Shown here in pieces: positions 61,950 to 64,000 of a stretch of DNA of 64,000 bases. The notes under the pieces are model-generated. The model made no database searches, was not told the origin of the DNA, and was given only the letters and a program-made list of their open reading frames with translations. Every line of letters starts with the position of its first letter. The stretch's first letter is position 1. This stretch comes from Emiliania huxleyi CCMP1516 (lineage: Eukaryota; Haptophyta; Isochrysidales; Noelaerhabdaceae): NCBI RefSeq assembly GCF_000372725.1, contig NW_005200982.1, forward strand, positions 248,001-312,000, in the 5' to 3' direction. A program made the translations under genes and the position numbers.

Positions 61950-62834
61950 ATGGCGTTCAAGCGGCAGCGGCACTTCTCTCGCGTCGGCTCCGCCGAGCGC
62001 TGCACAGAGACCATCTTCACTGACCACCAACGACAGGTGTGCGACTACGCGCTCGTTCGTCTACGCGGAGAAGAAGAAAAACGGCGAAGGAAGCGCCGTA
62101 CTCGGTCTCCTTCACCGCCACGCAGAACGGCGACGTCATCGTCCAGCTGCACCCGCACTCGCAGCTCGAGCGCGCTGTGCGCCACGAGCGGCAGGCGCAG
62201 GCCACGGAGCCGCCTGCGAGCGCGAGCCCTGCGGCGCCGCCCGCCCCTGCCGCCGCGCCGCCAGCCGCGGAGCCGGCCAGCCCGCCGCGCCTGCGGGCCC
62301 GGCCGCCGCCGCGCGCGTGCCGCCGCCGCCCAGCGGCGGCGGAGTGCGCGGCTGCACCTTCACTGTCCCCGACCCGGGCAGGAAGCGCGGGCGGCAGCAG
62401 CGCGGCAAGGGCAGCACCAGCGCCGCGGCCGCGCCGATAATGGACCCCGTCTCGTCGACAAGAACGCGCTCTCGGCGCGCGGCGGCGGGCCCCCACTCCA
62501 GTCGCGCTCTCCCTCACCGGACTCGCCGCCCGCCAAGCGGGCTTCCTCCGCCGACTCGTCCGGCTACGACACCGATTTACCGGACGAGGTGCAGCAAGAG
62601 GCTGTACGCAAGGTCTGCGGCGCGCTCGGCATGAGGGAGCAGTTCGAGGCGGCGATGGCGGCGGGCGAGCTGCTCGAGATGCTCGAGAGCTTGCCGCGAG
62701 GGGTGGTCGAGGCCTCCGTTCGGCTGATGCGCGGTTACAACCGCACGGGCGAGTGGCCAGAGCCCATTCTCACCAGCCCTGCCCCGCAGCGCGGCCGCTC
62801 GCCAAGCCCCGTCGATGAGTGGTCAGATGGTTAG
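61950..62834 (+). CDS. Unknown Ser/Pro/Arg-rich protein with a helical C-terminal domain, at least 4 exons
   Basis: Exon 1 from 61950 reads MAFKRQRHFSRVGSAERCTE and TIFTDHQRQ up to a CAG/GTGTGC donor (62036). EAPYSVSFTATQNGDVIVQL and HPHSQLERAVR follow from about 62098. GCTFTVPDPGRKRGRQQRGK (about 62353-62412) is another exon. The last exon reads LVDKNALSARGGGPPLQSRS, SPSPDSPPAKRASSADSSGY, QEAVRKVCGALGMREQFEAA and ELLEMLESLPRGVVEASVRL, with stop at 62832-62834. Exon borders in the middle are approximate because GC-rich Ala/Pro stretches are open in several frames. It is divergent from the gene at 61828, sharing a 121-base upstream region. Confidence 0.55.
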   Translation: MAFKRQRHFSRVGSAERCTETIFTDHQRQVCDYALVRLRGEEEKRRRKRRTRSPSPPRRTATSSSSCTRTRSSSALCATSGRRRPRSRLRARALRRRPPLPPRRQPRSRPARRACGPGRRRARAAAAQRRRSARLHLHCPRPGQEARAAAARQGQHQRRGRADNGPRLVDKNALSARGGGPPLQSRSPSPDSPPAKRASSADSSGYDTDLPDEVQQEAVRKVCGALGMREQFEAAMAAGELLEMLESLPRGVVEASVRLMRGYNRTGEWPEPILTSPAPQRGRSPSPVDEWSDG

Positions 62835-63627
62835 TGCCCGAGAGCGAGGGGTCCGGGGGAGCACAAACATAGGACGCCCAGCCTTGCCCTCGTGCCGCCG
62901 AGTGCATATCCTATGCGAGAGAGATCCCCTGTGCCCTGTGCCCAGCCCTCTCCGCGCGGCGATGCGCCCTCCCCCCTCGCTTTTGCAAAATCCTGCAAAG
63001 GTGGGGACGTGTCTGTCCTCGACCCAGCCCTAGCTTGGGATGTCCGTTGTATTTATTTTTACCCATCTCACAGTAGCAGAGGTGTCCGTTTTTATTCTCG
63101 GTGAGGTGCTGCGAAGCTGCGAGCTCGGCTGCAGCCAGAGACGAGAGAACGGCCTGCTTGGCACGCAGCTGCGTAATCGTCGGCCCGCGTGCGCGGCTCT
63201 TCACGGCTGTGCCGGCGAGTTGGCGTTCACGCGCTGAATCATCATCGTCATGGCCTCTCCGGCGCGCGACAAAGGTACATCCCCAGGACGCGCAGAGGCA
63301 GCTGCGAGCCAGCGGAGTGGACGGTAACACACCGCGCCATCGCGCCACCTGTGCTGTGTGTTACCGTCCACTCGGCGGGGTCGCAGCTGCCTCCCCGAGA
63401 TGTACCTTTTTGCGCAAATGGTCAAATCAAGGTTTTGTACGCGAGCTGTGCCACAGTGAAATGGAACTAGCCTTTGGGCCCTGTGCTGGGCACCCTACGC
63501 TTTACCGTGGCTCGTCAGCACTCACTCACGGCAGTCAGAGTCACTCACGCGGCCCCTAGGATGCCGGTCTCCAGTGCTCCCATCCCTCGTTTTACTTTTC
63601 AGTTTGCAAAAAAGAAACGGCTCGTGA
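62835..63627. other. Spacer with a palindromic MITE-like element
   Basis: No gene is seen. 63271-63409 is a fold-back element. Confidence 0.6.
63271..63409. mobile_element. MITE-like fold-back element of about 139 bp
   Basis: The arms are nearly complementary. AAAGGTACATC...AGGCAGCTGCGA...AGTGGACGGTAACACA on the left pairs with TGTGTTACCGTCCACT...TCGCAGCTGCCT...GATGTACCTTT on the right. The loop is about 25 bases. A non-autonomous DNA transposon or an RNA hairpin gene would both give this shape. Confidence 0.7.
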
Positions 63628-64000
63628 TCATATCGCCGCTTCGTGGGGATCCTCACTGTGGGGCCGCTTCGGCTTGAGCAGCGTCGAAAAGCGGTTCATG
63701 ACGTAGCGGAAGCCGTCGATGTTGGTCGCCGGCTGGTACCCAAAGTCCTTCTCGGGCGGGCGGGCCGTGCTGCCGGGGCGGAGGTGGCCTGAAAACTCGT
63801 GGGCGAGCCCGTCGACCATGCACCACTCGACGAACGCCCCGGCGGCGCAGCCCACGTACCGGCGGCAGTGGCTGGTTGCGCTCTCGTATGTCGGGGTGGT
63901 CGAAAGGGCGCACCCCGCCGCCACGGCCCAAGTTGCCATCGTCGGCCCGATGGTCGTGTTGCACACGCCGTCGGCAGCCCCGCAGATCTGCACCACCGAG
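63628..64000 (-). CDS. PHB-depolymerase/feruloyl-esterase-like secreted esterase, C-terminal part (runs off the window)
   Basis: The open frame reads CGAADGVCNTTIGPTMATWA, VAAGCALSTTPTYESATSHC and RRYVGCAAGAFVEWCMVDGL-AHEFSGHLRPG. This matches the C-terminal part of LpqC/PHB-depolymerase-type esterases (W...NGC....C..Y.GC..G..V..C...G..H), with the final His as probable catalytic residue. The last 45 residues (PEKDFGYQPATNIDGFRYVM, FSTLLKPKRPHSEDPHEAAI) extend beyond the usual family end. The N-terminal part with the Ser nucleophile lies outside the window. Confidence 0.75.
   Translation of the reverse strand, partial: SVVQICGAADGVCNTTIGPTMATWAVAAGCALSTTPTYESATSHCRRYVGCAAGAFVEWCMVDGLAHEFSGHLRPGSTARPPEKDFGYQPATNIDGFRYVMNRFSTLLKPKRPHSEDPHEAAI

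Overview
The window looks like nuclear DNA of a GC-rich unicellular alga, most likely a haptophyte of the Emiliania/Chrysochromulina kind. Genes are interrupted by short introns, and many of those introns start with GC instead of GT. Introns and spacers are full of micro- and minisatellites. The gene content is eukaryotic and algal: a TALE homeobox gene, a LOV-like PAS protein, an AP2 domain, GID8, EndoU, an acyl-CoA desaturase, an NHX exchanger and a pherophorin-like proline-rich protein. The organism call is an inference from style and content; there is no rRNA or other direct marker. The sequence is a draft: a run of Ns lies at 40141-40437, bordered by cloning-vector polylinker bases.

Layout. 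0-11 kb: Xaa-Pro aminopeptidase (+), a Lys/Ala-rich protein with a leader peptide (+), GID8 (+), a TALE homeobox gene (-) and a LOV-like PAS protein that lacks the photoactive cysteine (+). 11-16 kb, minus strand: EndoU, an ankyrin/zinc-finger protein ending 14 bases before it, a PAN-like membrane protein and a frame-broken AP2 domain. 16-20 kb: a large proline-rich secreted protein (+) and a delta-9 type desaturase (-). 21-26 kb: an unknown protein and an NHX-type Na+/H+ exchanger (+); their 5' ends share a near-identical 152-bp segment. 26-34 kb: remains of a Na+/Ca2+-K+ exchanger (-), a secreted alpha/beta hydrolase (-) and an MFS transporter (+). 34-43 kb: a damaged BTB/T1 gene, a glycosyltransferase (-), a CUB protein (-), a fibronectin-III protein broken by the gap (-) and a terminal-inverted-repeat element. 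43-53 kb: a NIPSNAP protein (+), a small secreted cysteine-rich protein (-), a hairpin-bracketed membrane ORF (+) and a class-III aminotransferase (+). 53-64 kb: a fold-back repeat, an acidic-tailed fragment (-), a 1287-residue LRR/coiled-coil protein (-), two divergent unknown genes and the start of a PHB-depolymerase-like esterase at the right edge (-).

The genes do not form one pathway. They are ordinary single-copy eukaryotic genes on both strands. The more unusual signals are at DNA level. A conserved element (ACCATACCCCGCAAA ... GAACCC) sits 22-35 bases upstream of the start codon of three unrelated genes in the same orientation. GC-AG introns are widespread. Several dispersed or inverted repeat families occur two or more times, and one minisatellite unit (AGCCGAG with variants) recurs in introns of different genes.

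Exon borders were placed by hand, by joining reading frames so that known protein families read through. Borders given to the base have consistent phase; those called approximate do not.
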